Source: Rhizobium sp. AAP43 (GTDB lineage Bacteria > Pseudomonadota > Alphaproteobacteria > Rhizobiales > Rhizobiaceae). From it: 32,859 bases of DNA. The notes beneath the pieces were generated by a model. The model was not told where the DNA came from, did not search any database, and saw nothing but the letters and a program-made list of their open reading frames with translations. Made by a program: the position numbers and the translations under genes. The number at the start of each line of letters is the position of its first letter. Position 1 is the first letter of the stretch. The stretch spans positions 1-32,859 of the forward strand of contig NZ_LJHS01000028.1 of the NCBI RefSeq assembly GCF_001296045.1, given 5' to 3'. Below are positions 1-7,680 of this stretch, in pieces.

Positions 1-30
1 AAACCCCGCCAGACTGGCGGGTTTTTTGTT
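1..30 (+). terminator. Rho-independent terminator of a gene left of the window
   Basis: A perfect 6-bp stem, CCCGCC at 5-10 and GGCGGG at 16-21, encloses the loop AGACT and is followed by TTTTTT at 22-27. The flanking AAA and TTT could extend the stem. This is a classic intrinsic terminator reading rightwards, so a plus-strand gene probably ends just before the window. Confidence 0.85.
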
Positions 31-61
31 GGACCCGCCGCAGTGCAGCGTGGCCAGCAGA

Positions 62-89
62 TTGCAATTCCTCTGATGCCCTCTATGGT
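62..89 (+). promoter_or_regulatory. Candidate sigma70-type promoter for gntK
   Basis: TTGCAA at 62-67 and TATGGT at 84-89 are separated by 16 bases and lie about 35 bases before the gntK start. Both hexamers are imperfect, so this is only a candidate. It fits gntK being transcribed separately, since a terminator closes the upstream unit at 1-30. Confidence 0.25.
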
Positions 90-124
90 CGCGCCGCTTG
101 CTGGATACGACGGAGAGAAAGACC

Positions 125-664
125 ATGCCGATCGACTTGACTGCCAGACCTGCGATTGCCGTCGTAGTGATGGGTGTAAGTGGTTGCGGCAAGACCTCTG
201 TCGGGGCAGGAATTGCCAAATCGCTTGAACTTGATTTCGTCGAAGGGGACGCTCTGCATCCGCAGTCGAATGTCGACAAGATGGCCAAAGGCACCCCGCT
301 GACTGATGACGACCGCTGGCCCTGGCTCACGGTAATCGGGGAGACGATGGCGGAGGCTCTCGCGAAAGGGCAGGGCATCATCGTGTCCTGCTCGGCGCTG
401 AAGAAGATCTACCGAGATCACCTCCGCGCCGCGACCGGCGGGCGCCTCGTCTTCGTCTATCTCGAGGGATCGCGCGATTTGCTCAATCGGCGCATGGGCG
501 CAAGGACCGGTCATTTCATGCCGCTTGCCTTGCTCGACAGCCAGCTTGCGACGCTGGAAGTGCCGACGGGTGAACCCGGCGTCATTACGGTGCCGATCGA
601 TCAGGATCTCAATGCGATCATATCCGAGGCCTTGGCAGGCCTCGGACACGGGATTGAGGCCTAA
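125..664 (+). CDS. gntK: Gluconokinase
   Basis: The product (179 aa) should phosphorylate D-gluconate with ATP to 6-phosphogluconate, feeding the Entner-Doudoroff and pentose phosphate routes in the cytoplasm. A P-loop GVSGCGKT lies about 20 residues in and is followed by the GntK-type stretch EGDALHP and then DDRWPWL, all typical of the small gluconokinase family (usually 160-190 aa). The ATG at 125 is chosen over an in-frame TTG at 98 because GGAGAG precedes it by about 8 bases. No gluconate transporter or regulator is visible beside it; such partners could lie to the left of the window. It converges on the NmrA-type gene with only three bases between stop codons. Confidence 0.92.
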   Translation: MPIDLTARPAIAVVVMGVSGCGKTSVGAGIAKSLELDFVEGDALHPQSNVDKMAKGTPLTDDDRWPWLTVIGETMAEALAKGQGIIVSCSALKKIYRDHLRAATGGRLVFVYLEGSRDLLNRRMGARTGHFMPLALLDSQLATLEVPTGEPGVITVPIDQDLNAIISEALAGLGHGIEA

Positions 665-670
665 GCCTCA
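655..670. other. Inverted repeat spanning two convergent stop codons
   Basis: TGAGGC at 655-660 and GCCTCA at 665-670 form a perfect 6-bp stem around CTAA. The gntK stop TAA lies in the loop and the stop of the opposing gene lies in the right arm. No T-tract follows on either strand, so a terminator role is uncertain. Confidence 0.35.
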
Positions 671-1507
671 GGCCTTGAGGGCGGCTGCGTAGTCGCTCGC
701 ATAGGTGGCGACCGAGCGTGGAGCCTTACCCGTCAGTGTTGCGACATCCGGGGTCACCGCAGCCGTCCAGCCTTCGCGCACGGGATGGAAGATCGAGGCG
801 AGCAATCCGGCATAGTCGGCGGGAACGCCAACGCCCGTCAGGATGCCGATAAAGGCTTCGTCACTGACGGCGCTGTACGTCACGGGCTTGCCGATGACGC
901 CGGAGAGGATCGCCGCCGCCTCGGCGTAGCCCAGCGCTTCCGGACCCGTGAGGTTGAAGGCGTTACCGTCGAACTGGCTCGAGGTCAGGGCCGCGGCCGC
1001 ACTTTCGGCGATGTCGCGGGCATCGATGAAGCTCGATTTGCCATCGCCTGCCGGAACCGCGATCTGGCCATGCGCAAGGCCTGCCTTCCAGTAGGTGTGG
1101 AAATTGTCCGAGAACCAGTTTGGACGCAGGATCACGTAAGGCAGGCCGGACTTCTCGATCTCGATCTCGACCTGACGAAAGGGAATGCTGTCATCGGCAT
1201 CGACGCCTATGGCGCTCTGGAAGACGATCTTCACCTTGCGCGCAATCGCAGCCTCAACGACCGGCATCAGCAATTCCTTGATCGCAACGCTGCCGCCCGG
1301 CAGCATGATATAGGCGCGGTCGACGCCGTCAAAGGCGGCTGCGAGACCAGACGGATGGGCAAAATCGAAAGCGACGCCTTCCGCGCCATCGACGGCCTTG
1401 CCTGAGCGGGTGGCCGCCTTGACGGTCTCGCCCTTGGCGATGAGCGTCTTGACGAGATGGCTGCCCACATTGCCGGTGGCGCCCAATACGAGGATCTTGT
1501 TCGACAT
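668..1507 (-). CDS. NmrA-type NAD(P)-binding protein (QorB/YtfG-like)
   Basis: An atypical short-chain dehydrogenase of the NmrA/QorB group (279 aa), which act as NAD(P)H-dependent quinone or carbonyl reductases or as NAD(P) sensors. The N terminus carries the Rossmann motif GATGNVGSHLV within the first 20 residues. Motifs such as ILRPNWF and FNLTGPEALGY are family-like, and the length fits (280-300 aa). The start is set at the ATG at 1507 because GAAGGA sits 9-14 bases upstream; the open frame continues to 1543 but adds only a non-conserved extension. It is divergent from an HxlR regulator, an arrangement often seen for quinone- or aldehyde-responsive oxidoreductases. The substrate cannot be read from sequence. 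Confidence 0.85.
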   Translation of the reverse strand: MSNKILVLGATGNVGSHLVKTLIAKGETVKAATRSGKAVDGAEGVAFDFAHPSGLAAAFDGVDRAYIMLPGGSVAIKELLMPVVEAAIARKVKIVFQSAIGVDADDSIPFRQVEIEIEKSGLPYVILRPNWFSDNFHTYWKAGLAHGQIAVPAGDGKSSFIDARDIAESAAAALTSSQFDGNAFNLTGPEALGYAEAAAILSGVIGKPVTYSAVSDEAFIGILTGVGVPADYAGLLASIFHPVREGWTAAVTPDVATLTGKAPRSVATYASDYAAALKA

Positions 1508-1566
1508 CTTGCCGTCCTTCAATTCGAGGAGTGCTAGTTTCATTTGGAAACCAGCTTACGAAATGA

Positions 1567-1594
1567 TATATACGCGCTCATGGAAATCTGAAAA
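1567..1594 (-). promoter_or_regulatory. Candidate promoter of the NmrA-type gene in the divergent intergenic region
   Basis: Read on the minus strand, TTTTCA (1594-1589) and TATATA (1572-1567) are 16 bases apart, in a locally AT-rich patch of the 173-base gap between the two divergent genes. Any HxlR operator is expected in this gap. I see no convincing long palindrome in it, so the operator is not placed. Confidence 0.25.
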
Positions 1595-1680
1595 GAAGGC
1601 ACTTTCAGGTCACATGGTTTCGCAGAGGAAACCGGCCGGAAATCACCGGGAAGCCCAAGAGTGCCGCAGGAGCAACGAAT

Positions 1681-2046
1681 ATGCAGTTTGCCTATGACGT
1701 CTATCAGGAGAATTGCCCGACCCGGCTGGTGCTCGACCGTCTGGGCGACAAATGGGCGCTGTTGATCCTCGACCGGCTGGACGGTGAGCCGGTGCGTTTC
1801 AATCACCTGCGACGGGATATTACCGGCATTTCGCAAAAGGTCCTGTCCCAGACCCTGAAGAAGCTGGAACGTGACGGGCTGATTTCACGCACCGTGTTTC
1901 CGACAGTTCCGGTCACGGTAGAATATGCGCTGACCCCGCTTGGACGAACACTGACCGAGACGGTCAACCTGCTCGCCCATTGGGCGGAAAAGCACATGGA
2001 CACGGTGCTTGCCGCCCAGCAGGCCTATGATGCGCGCGGCGCGTAA
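1681..2046 (+). CDS. HxlR-family winged-helix transcriptional regulator
   Basis: A 121-aa HxlR/MarR-like winged-helix protein, probably binding DNA as a dimer. It shows the family stretches CPTRLVLDRLGDKW, ILDRL, FNHLRRDI, ISQKVLSQTLKKLERDGLI (recognition helix and wing) and YALTPLGRTL. Cys12 sits at the position used for thiol or quinone sensing in YodB/QorR-type members, so redox control is plausible but inferred. AGGAG at about 1668-1672 supports the ATG at 1681. It is divergent from the NmrA-type oxidoreductase gene, its likely target, and probably autoregulated through the shared 173-base region. Confidence 0.88.
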   Translation: MQFAYDVYQENCPTRLVLDRLGDKWALLILDRLDGEPVRFNHLRRDITGISQKVLSQTLKKLERDGLISRTVFPTVPVTVEYALTPLGRTLTETVNLLAHWAEKHMDTVLAAQQAYDARGA

Positions 2047-2055
2047 AACAAGAGA

Positions 2056-2925
2056 CTAGCCTTCATACCCCATCAGCGGAGCGTAAAGCTCCGGACGACG
2101 GTCGCGGAACAGGCCCCAGCTCGCCCGCTGCCGGGCAATTCCGTCGAGATCGAAGGCGGCCGTCAGCACGGTCTCGCTTTCACGGTCTGCGGTTTCCACC
2201 ATCGCGCCTGTCTGGTCACAGATGAAGGATGAGCCGTAGAAGGTGAGCGAGGTCCCCTTGCGCCCCTCTTCGGTGCCGATCCGGTTGGAGGCGATCACCG
2301 GCATCAGATTGGCAGCCGCATGTCCCTGCATGACGCGTTGCCAATGGGCGGCACTGTCGATTGTCGGGTCCTGCGGTTCAGAGCCGATGGCGGTCGGATA
2401 AAACAGCAGTTCCGCCCCCTGCAGCGCCATGGCACGCGCCGCTTCCGGGAACCACTGGTCCCAGCAGATGCCGACGCCGATGGTCGCGAACTTGGTTTCC
2501 CAGACCTCGAAACCGGTATCCCCCGGCGAGAAATAATACTTCTCCGTATAGCCCGGACCATCGGGAATATGGCTCTTGCGGTAGATGCCAAGCACTTCGC
2601 CGCCGGCGTCGATGATGGCGATGCTGTTGAAGAAGCTTTGCCCTGCCTTTTCGAAGAAGCTGACCGGGATCACGACGTCGAGTGCTTCCGCCAGCTTGGC
2701 GAAATGGTCGATCAGGGCGCTGTCATGTGCCGGTTTGGCGAGATCGAAGAATTCGGCGATCTGGTCCTGGCAGAAATAGGGCGTCTCGAACAGTTCCTGG
2801 ATCAGCACGATCTGCGCGCCTTTGGCTGCCGCCTCGCGCACCAGTTTTTCGGCGCGCGCAATGTTGTCGGCCAGGTCCCAGCTGCAGGCCATCTGGGTCG
2901 CAGCGACAGTGACGATGCGGGTCAT
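2056..2925 (-). CDS. aguB: N-carbamoylputrescine amidase
   Basis: A nitrilase-superfamily amidohydrolase (289 aa) that hydrolyses N-carbamoylputrescine to putrescine, CO2 and ammonia in the agmatine route. The three catalytic residues are visible: Glu in IQELFETPYF, Lys in YRKSHIPDG and Cys in GICWDQWFPE. The last motif and the FYPTAIGSEP stretch are characteristic of AguB. The ATG at 2925 is preferred over the upstream in-frame start because GAGGAGAG precedes it. It is the last gene of the puuA-puuB-aguB unit, 11 bases after the puuB stop, so the cell appears to make putrescine from carbamoylputrescine and then glutamylate and oxidise it. Agmatine deiminase (aguA) is not in the window. Confidence 0.9.
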   Translation of the reverse strand: MTRIVTVAATQMACSWDLADNIARAEKLVREAAAKGAQIVLIQELFETPYFCQDQIAEFFDLAKPAHDSALIDHFAKLAEALDVVIPVSFFEKAGQSFFNSIAIIDAGGEVLGIYRKSHIPDGPGYTEKYYFSPGDTGFEVWETKFATIGVGICWDQWFPEAARAMALQGAELLFYPTAIGSEPQDPTIDSAAHWQRVMQGHAAANLMPVIASNRIGTEEGRKGTSLTFYGSSFICDQTGAMVETADRESETVLTAAFDLDGIARQRASWGLFRDRRPELYAPLMGYEG

Positions 2926-2936
2926 GGTCTCTCTCC

Positions 2937-4235
2937 TCAAACACCGAGTTTGTCGCGCAACCCGTAATACCAGGCGCCGAGTGCCGTGAGCGGCACGCGG
3001 AACATGCGGCCGCCGGGGAAGGGATAGGCCTGCAGCGACGACCAGACGTCAAAGCGGCTCATCTGGCCATGAACGGCCTCCCCGAGGATCTTGCCGAGCA
3101 GATGCGTGGTCGTGACACCATGGCCACTGTCGCCATGCGAGAAGTAGACGGTGTCGGAGAGCTTGCCCATATGCGGAATGCGGGTCAGCGTCAGCGCGAA
3201 ATTGCCGCTCCAGGCATAGTCGATCTTCACGCCCTTCAGCTGCGGGAAGGTCTTCAGCATGTTCGGGCGGATGACGCCGGTGAGATCCGCCGGGTCCTGC
3301 CCGCCATAGCCGATGCCGCCGCCATAAAGCAGGCGGTTGTCGGCGGTGCGGCGGTAGTAGTCGAGCACGTAATTGGCGTCCTCGACGCAGTAATTGGCTG
3401 GCAGCAGTTCCTCGATCAGCTTGGCATCCAGCACCTCGGTCGCCATGACCTGGCTGGAGACCGGCATCATCTTCTCGGTCACCTTTGGTGCAATGCCGGC
3501 CATATAGGCATTACCGCAGACGAGGATATGCTTGGCGCGCACGATCCCGCCTTCGGTGCAGACGAAGGGCTGCGGGCCGGTATCGAGATGTACGACCTTG
3601 GATTTCTCAAAGATCTTTGCGCCGAGGCTTTCCGCAGCGGCTGCCTCTCCGAGTACCAGATCGAGCGGATGGATATGCCCACCGTGGCGATCGATCATGC
3701 CGCCGACATAGCGGTCTGTCTTCGCGTACTTCGCAACTTCAGCCTTGGACACCATCTCCAGCCCGTCATGGCCATGGGTCATCCAGTGCGCCCGGACCTC
3801 CGCCATTTCCTTGACCTGCTTCTCGGTAAAGGCAGCAAAGAAGCCACCGTCGACGAGGTCGCATTCGATGCCGTATTTCGCAATCCGCTCGCGGATGATC
3901 CGGCCACCTTCCAGCGACATTTCGCCGAGCCGGGCTGCCCGGTCAGGGCCGTAGCGTTTTGCAATCGTCTCCAGGTCGCGGCTATAGCCGTTGACGATCT
4001 GGCCGCCATTGCGGCCCGAGGCGCCATAGCCGATCCGGTCCGCTTCGAGCACGATCACCGAATAGCCGTTCTCAGCGAGCAGCAACGCCGCCGAAATGCC
4101 GGTAAAGCCGGCACCGATGACGCAGACATCGGCGGTGTGTTGGCCGTCGAGCGAAGGGCGCACGCGCTTGTCGCGGGCGGATGCCGCGTAATAGGTGGCC
4201 GCATGGCCGGGATTGGGTCCGATCGACTTGTCCAT
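2937..4235 (-). CDS. puuB: FAD-dependent oxidoreductase, gamma-glutamylputrescine oxidase-like
   Basis: A DAO-family flavoprotein (432 aa from the chosen start) expected to oxidise gamma-glutamylputrescine to the aminobutyraldehyde, releasing ammonia and H2O2. The N-terminal dinucleotide motif VIGAGFTGISAAL and the following ASGRNGGQ are typical of PuuB/OrdL-type enzymes. The C-terminal SGHGVTTTHL matches the FAD-contacting region of the family. Three in-frame starts lie close together (GTG 4244, ATG 4241, ATG 4235). GAGG overlapping the puuA stop is 8 bases before the ATG at 4235, so that start is preferred. Position directly after puuA supports the assignment; other DAO amine oxidases would look similar. 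Confidence 0.85.
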   Translation of the reverse strand: MDKSIGPNPGHAATYYAASARDKRVRPSLDGQHTADVCVIGAGFTGISAALLLAENGYSVIVLEADRIGYGASGRNGGQIVNGYSRDLETIAKRYGPDRAARLGEMSLEGGRIIRERIAKYGIECDLVDGGFFAAFTEKQVKEMAEVRAHWMTHGHDGLEMVSKAEVAKYAKTDRYVGGMIDRHGGHIHPLDLVLGEAAAAESLGAKIFEKSKVVHLDTGPQPFVCTEGGIVRAKHILVCGNAYMAGIAPKVTEKMMPVSSQVMATEVLDAKLIEELLPANYCVEDANYVLDYYRRTADNRLLYGGGIGYGGQDPADLTGVIRPNMLKTFPQLKGVKIDYAWSGNFALTLTRIPHMGKLSDTVYFSHGDSGHGVTTTHLLGKILGEAVHGQMSRFDVWSSLQAYPFPGGRMFRVPLTALGAWYYGLRDKLGV

Positions 4236-4245
4236 GCTCATCACC

Positions 4246-5604
4246 TCAAACGGTTCGGATATAGGCGTCGTATTCGACGTCTGTTACGCGCAGCGAGAAT
4301 TCCGAGAGTTCCTGATATTTGCAGGCGCTGTAGAGGCTGCGATATTTTGGGCCAAGCGCTGCATAGGCAAAACTCGACTTGGCGAAACGCTGCAACGAAT
4401 AGTCCCAGTTGGTCGGCAGCGGTTCGTGATTGACCGCATGCTCGTCACCGGAGATCGCGCCGCCGGGGGAGAGCTTCTCTTTCATGCCGGCCAGTGCTGC
4501 CGACAGGATCATCGCCAGCACCAGATAGGGATTGGTATCGGAGCCGGCGACGCGGTGCTCGATGCGGGTCGCAGGCTTCGAGGCCGTGATCACGCGTACA
4601 GCCGCAGACCGGTTGTCGATACCCCAGGAGGCATAGGTCGGTGCGTGTTCGGACGGGCGCAGGCGACGATAGGAGTTCTGATGCGGGGCAAAGATAGCCA
4701 TGCTCTCGCCCATGTTTTCCAGGAGACCGCCGACCGAGTGATACAGCGCCTCGGAGGGGCCATCCTCGCCAACATAGATGTTTTCGCCGTCCTCATTGAG
4801 GATAGAGAAATGCACATGCATGCCGCTGCCGGCCTGCATGCCATAGGGTTTTGCCATGAAGGTGGCGTCGAGGTCGTTGGCGCGGGCCACGCCTTTGACG
4901 ATGCGCTTCAGGAGGACGGCGTAGTCGGCTGCTGCCAGCGCATCCGGCACATGGTTGAGGTTGATCTCGTACTGACCGGGACCGTTTTCCCGCAGCGTCG
5001 TGTCGGCCGGCACCTTCTGGGCGCGTGCAGCCGTCGAGATGCCGTGGAACACCTCCTCGAAATCCTGCAGTTCGGAAATCGACAATACCTGTGTCTGGCC
5101 CGTGTGCCAGCGCCCGTCACGCGTATTGGGCGGGCGAACCGGATCAAGTGCGGAGCGCACCGGGTCGATCAGGTAGAATTCCAGTTCGGTGGCAACAACA
5201 GGCGTCAGCTTGGCGGCGGCATAGCGCGTCATCACATTGGCCAGGACCTGACGTGGATCGGCATAAAAGCTTTCGCCATCAGTTGTCTGCATCTGTAGCA
5301 GCACCTGCGCTGTCGGGCGTCCAAGCCATGTCACGCGTGACAGCGTCCCGGGCACCGGAAAGCAGATACCGTCAGGGTCGCCCGTACCTTCGGCAAGCCC
5401 GGCAGCATTCACGTCGCGCCCCCAGACGTCGAGCGCATAGACCGAGCGCGGCATGGCCATGCCCTTGGTCAGGACGTCGATCGCCCGCTCGCGCGGTATC
5501 CACTTGCCGCGTGGCACGCCGTTCACGTCGATGACGAAGGCTTCAAGAACTTCAATATCGGGATTTGCCGCGAAGAATTCGCGGGCCTCTTCGGCCATGT
5601 TCAT
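4246..5604 (-). CDS. puuA: Glutamine synthetase family, gamma-glutamylputrescine synthetase-like
   Basis: A 452-aa type I glutamine-synthetase-fold ligase that probably joins glutamate to putrescine using ATP, the first step of the Puu pathway. The beta-Grasp N domain (residues about 1-110) precedes the catalytic domain, with metal and glutamate motifs ATELEFYL, GPGQYEINLNH, KPYGMQAGSGMHVHFS and ASKPATRIEHRVAGSDTNP. True GlnA is usually longer (about 470 aa) and carries an adenylylation tyrosine loop that I do not recognise here. The ATG at 5598 has slightly better spacing from GGTGAT than the ATG at 5604. The stop overlaps the puuB initiation region, showing tight coupling. Polyamine specificity comes mainly from context. 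Confidence 0.85.
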   Translation of the reverse strand: MNMAEEAREFFAANPDIEVLEAFVIDVNGVPRGKWIPRERAIDVLTKGMAMPRSVYALDVWGRDVNAAGLAEGTGDPDGICFPVPGTLSRVTWLGRPTAQVLLQMQTTDGESFYADPRQVLANVMTRYAAAKLTPVVATELEFYLIDPVRSALDPVRPPNTRDGRWHTGQTQVLSISELQDFEEVFHGISTAARAQKVPADTTLRENGPGQYEINLNHVPDALAAADYAVLLKRIVKGVARANDLDATFMAKPYGMQAGSGMHVHFSILNEDGENIYVGEDGPSEALYHSVGGLLENMGESMAIFAPHQNSYRRLRPSEHAPTYASWGIDNRSAAVRVITASKPATRIEHRVAGSDTNPYLVLAMILSAALAGMKEKLSPGGAISGDEHAVNHEPLPTNWDYSLQRFAKSSFAYAALGPKYRSLYSACKYQELSEFSLRVTDVEYDAYIRTV

Positions 5605-5669
5605 GGATCACCGTCTGGCTGATGTCGATCAGGGTTCAACGCGCGAAGGCGCAAGCGGATTATCCGCTA

Positions 5670-5699
5670 ACGATAGACGCTTTTCGCATTGTGGATCAA
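5670..5699 (-). promoter_or_regulatory. Candidate sigma70-type promoter of the puuA operon
   Basis: On the minus strand TTGATC (5699-5694) and TATCGT (5675-5670) are separated by 18 bases and lie about 65 bases before the puuA start. This is the best promoter-like pair in the 281-base gap between dadA and puuA. Confidence 0.35.
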
Positions 5700-5779
5700 A
5701 CACCGGCGCATGCCACTGTCCGTCTTTTTGAGATCCCCTCGACCGGCCGCATACTGCGATGCGAACTTCTGTCCGGCCT

Positions 5780-5807
5780 GTTTCCGTCTGGAAACATTTG
5801 ATCAAAT
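5780..5807. promoter_or_regulatory. Two abutting perfect palindromes, candidate operators
   Basis: GTTTCC-GTCT-GGAAAC at 5780-5795 is directly followed by the perfect 12-bp palindrome ATTTGATCAAAT at 5796-5807. Neither has a T-tract making it a terminator. They lie about 80-110 bases upstream of the candidate puuA promoter, a position suited to an activator or upstream repressor site. The regulator is unknown and no regulator gene is adjacent. Confidence 0.4.
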
Positions 5808-5829
5808 TATTTCGCCAGTCTTACCATCC

Positions 5830-5859
5830 CTCGTCGCGGATGCCTAGCCCCGCGACGAG
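5830..5859. terminator. Perfect 10-bp hairpin downstream of dadA
   Basis: CTCGTCGCGG at 5830-5839 and CCGCGACGAG at 5850-5859 pair perfectly around a 10-base loop, starting 26 bases after the dadA stop on the minus strand. There is no run of T after it in that direction, so it may be a weak or Rho-assisted terminator or an mRNA 3'-end stabiliser. Confidence 0.45.
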
Positions 5860-5885
5860 ATGCCGGTTTCAGGTGCCGATGACGC

Positions 5886-7139
5886 TCAGGGCTTGAACCG
5901 TTCCGGGCTCCAGGCCTTTGCATCGATGAAGGTCTTTTCCCCATCCATCATCTCGGCAATCAGGCGGCCGGTGACCGGACCGAGTGTCAGGCCGTGATGG
6001 GCGTGTCCGAAGGCGAACCACATGCCTTCATGGCGTGGCGCCTTGCCGATCACAGGCATCATGTCCGGCGTGCAGGGGCGGGCGCCCATCCAGGGTTCGG
6101 CATCCAGCCGTTCGGCAAGCGGGAAGATTTCCCGCGCCACGGCCTCAGCGCGGGCGAGCTGAACCGGCGACTTCGGCGCATCGCGATTGGCGAATTCCGC
6201 ACCCGTTGTCAGCCGGATACCCTTGACCATCGGCGCGAGGAAATAACCCCGCTCGGCATCCATTGTCCAGTTGTTGAGGACCGCATTGCCTTCTGGCGCG
6301 TAATGCATGTGGTAGCCGCGCTTGACGCCAAGCAGGAAGCGATAACCGAGCTTGCGGGTCACTTCTTCGGACCACGGTCCAAGCGCCAGCACCACCTCAT
6401 CCGCCTCGACCATGCCGTCATCGGTCTTCACGCGCCAGCCCTTGCCGGATGTGCCTGTTTCCAGCGAGGTGGCATCGCCCTTGACGAAGCGTCCACCGAG
6501 CGACTGGAAGTAGGTGAGATAGGCCTTGGTCAGGCCGTGCGGATCGGTGACCGACCAAGGATCATTCCACTTCAGACCGCCGACGAAATCGCCGCGGATA
6601 TGCGGCTCTTCCCGAGCAAGATCCTCGCGGCTCAGCGCCCGGTAGCTGACGCCGTATTCGCGGGCGAGACGCGCCGCCTCGGCGAGTTCCGCATCCTGCT
6701 TGGCCTTGGTGCGGAAAATCTCCATCCAGCCATCCTTGCGGATCAGGTTCTCGGCCTTGGCCGCCTGGATGAGATCCTGGTGTTCGGTGATCGAATTTTC
6801 GATCAGCGGCGCATAGGCGCGCGCGATCACCTGGTGCCGGCTCTTGTTGGAATGCCACCAGTAGCGTGAGAGGAAGGGGACCAATTTCAGAATGGCGCTT
6901 GCATGGTAATGCGCGTCGATCCGGTTGTTGAAGCCGTAGCGGATCAGCATGCTCAAATCCTGCGGGAAGCCGTAGGGTACGACGCCCTCGCGCTGGATCA
7001 GGCCGGCATTGCCGAAGGAGGTTTCCTCACCGGCCCCGCGCCGGTCCACCAGAACCACCGAGCGACCGCGACGGGCAAGATGGATGGCAGTGGAGACGCC
7101 GATGATGCCGGCGCCGAGCACGAGGGTGACCTTGGACAT
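5886..7139 (-). CDS. dadA: D-amino-acid dehydrogenase-like FAD oxidoreductase
   Basis: A 417-aa DAO-superfamily flavoprotein that should deaminate D-amino acids to 2-oxo acids, passing electrons to the respiratory chain at the inner membrane. The N terminus has the FAD motif VLGAGIIGVSTAIHLARRG, followed by SFGNAGLI. The C terminus has GARPCTPDMMPVIG and FGHAHHGLTLGPVTGRL, both typical of DadA. Length matches the family (about 415-430 aa). CAGGAAAT lies about 10 bases before the ATG. It is on the same strand as and upstream of the polyamine operon, but the 281-base gap with a hairpin and its own promoter-like sequences suggests separate control. Substrate range is inferred; no racemase gene is adjacent. 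Confidence 0.8.
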   Translation of the reverse strand: MSKVTLVLGAGIIGVSTAIHLARRGRSVVLVDRRGAGEETSFGNAGLIQREGVVPYGFPQDLSMLIRYGFNNRIDAHYHASAILKLVPFLSRYWWHSNKSRHQVIARAYAPLIENSITEHQDLIQAAKAENLIRKDGWMEIFRTKAKQDAELAEAARLAREYGVSYRALSREDLAREEPHIRGDFVGGLKWNDPWSVTDPHGLTKAYLTYFQSLGGRFVKGDATSLETGTSGKGWRVKTDDGMVEADEVVLALGPWSEEVTRKLGYRFLLGVKRGYHMHYAPEGNAVLNNWTMDAERGYFLAPMVKGIRLTTGAEFANRDAPKSPVQLARAEAVAREIFPLAERLDAEPWMGARPCTPDMMPVIGKAPRHEGMWFAFGHAHHGLTLGPVTGRLIAEMMDGEKTFIDAKAWSPERFKP

Positions 7140-7308
7140 GGATACTCAGATTTCCTGAAGGCGGGATTGCCGGACAAGGATGCATTTCCGCCTTTTGCGG
7201 TGCAAACGAAAAATTGCCACATTCAGCGGAATCTGACAGTCCTAGGCGATTGCCGTCGCGGCCTTATATTTCGCTGATACTTCCCGACATGTTGAAGGTA
7301 TTCATCCG

Positions 7309-7671
7309 ATGCGCATCCTCACCCTCGCCGCAGCCTGGCTGTTTGTTGCGGTCGGCATCGTTGGCGTTTTCCTCCCCCTCCTGCCGACGACCCCCTTCAT
7401 GATTCTCGCGGCAGCCCTTTTTGCGCGCTCCTCGCCGCGCTTCGAACGTTGGCTGATCGAGCATCCGCGTTATGGCCAGCCGCTGATTGACTGGCGCCGT
7501 GAAGGGGCAATCTCGAAACGTGCCAAGATCGCCTCGGTTTCGCTGATGGCGGTGAGCTACGCCATCGTCTGGTTGGTTGGCCCGCCGCAGATCTGGCTGA
7601 AGCTGGTCATCGGCGTCATCCTCGTCAGCTGCGCGGCCTTTGTTCTGACCCGGCCGCTTCCACGTGCTTGA
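7309..7671 (+). CDS. YbaN/DUF454 family inner-membrane protein
   Basis: A 120-aa membrane protein of the DUF454 (YbaN) family, whose function is not established. The family signature is clear: a hydrophobic N segment ending in GVFLPLLPTTPFMILAAA, then FARSSPRFERWLIEHP and GQPLIDWR, then two further hydrophobic segments at about residues 70-115. It is divergent from dadA across 169 bases that must hold both promoters. It ends 9 bases before the convergent kinase gene. No clear role can be inferred from the neighbours. Confidence 0.82.
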   Translation: MRILTLAAAWLFVAVGIVGVFLPLLPTTPFMILAAALFARSSPRFERWLIEHPRYGQPLIDWRREGAISKRAKIASVSLMAVSYAIVWLVGPPQIWLKLVIGVILVSCAAFVLTRPLPRA

Positions 7672-7680
7672 GAGCCGGCG

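Noticed and set aside
3069..4433. Long plus-strand open frame (454 codons) opposite the puuB-like gene
   Set aside because: It is antisense to a gene with clear FAD motifs and operon context; its product is rich in Arg, His and Asp with no recognisable family, a typical shadow in high-GC DNA.
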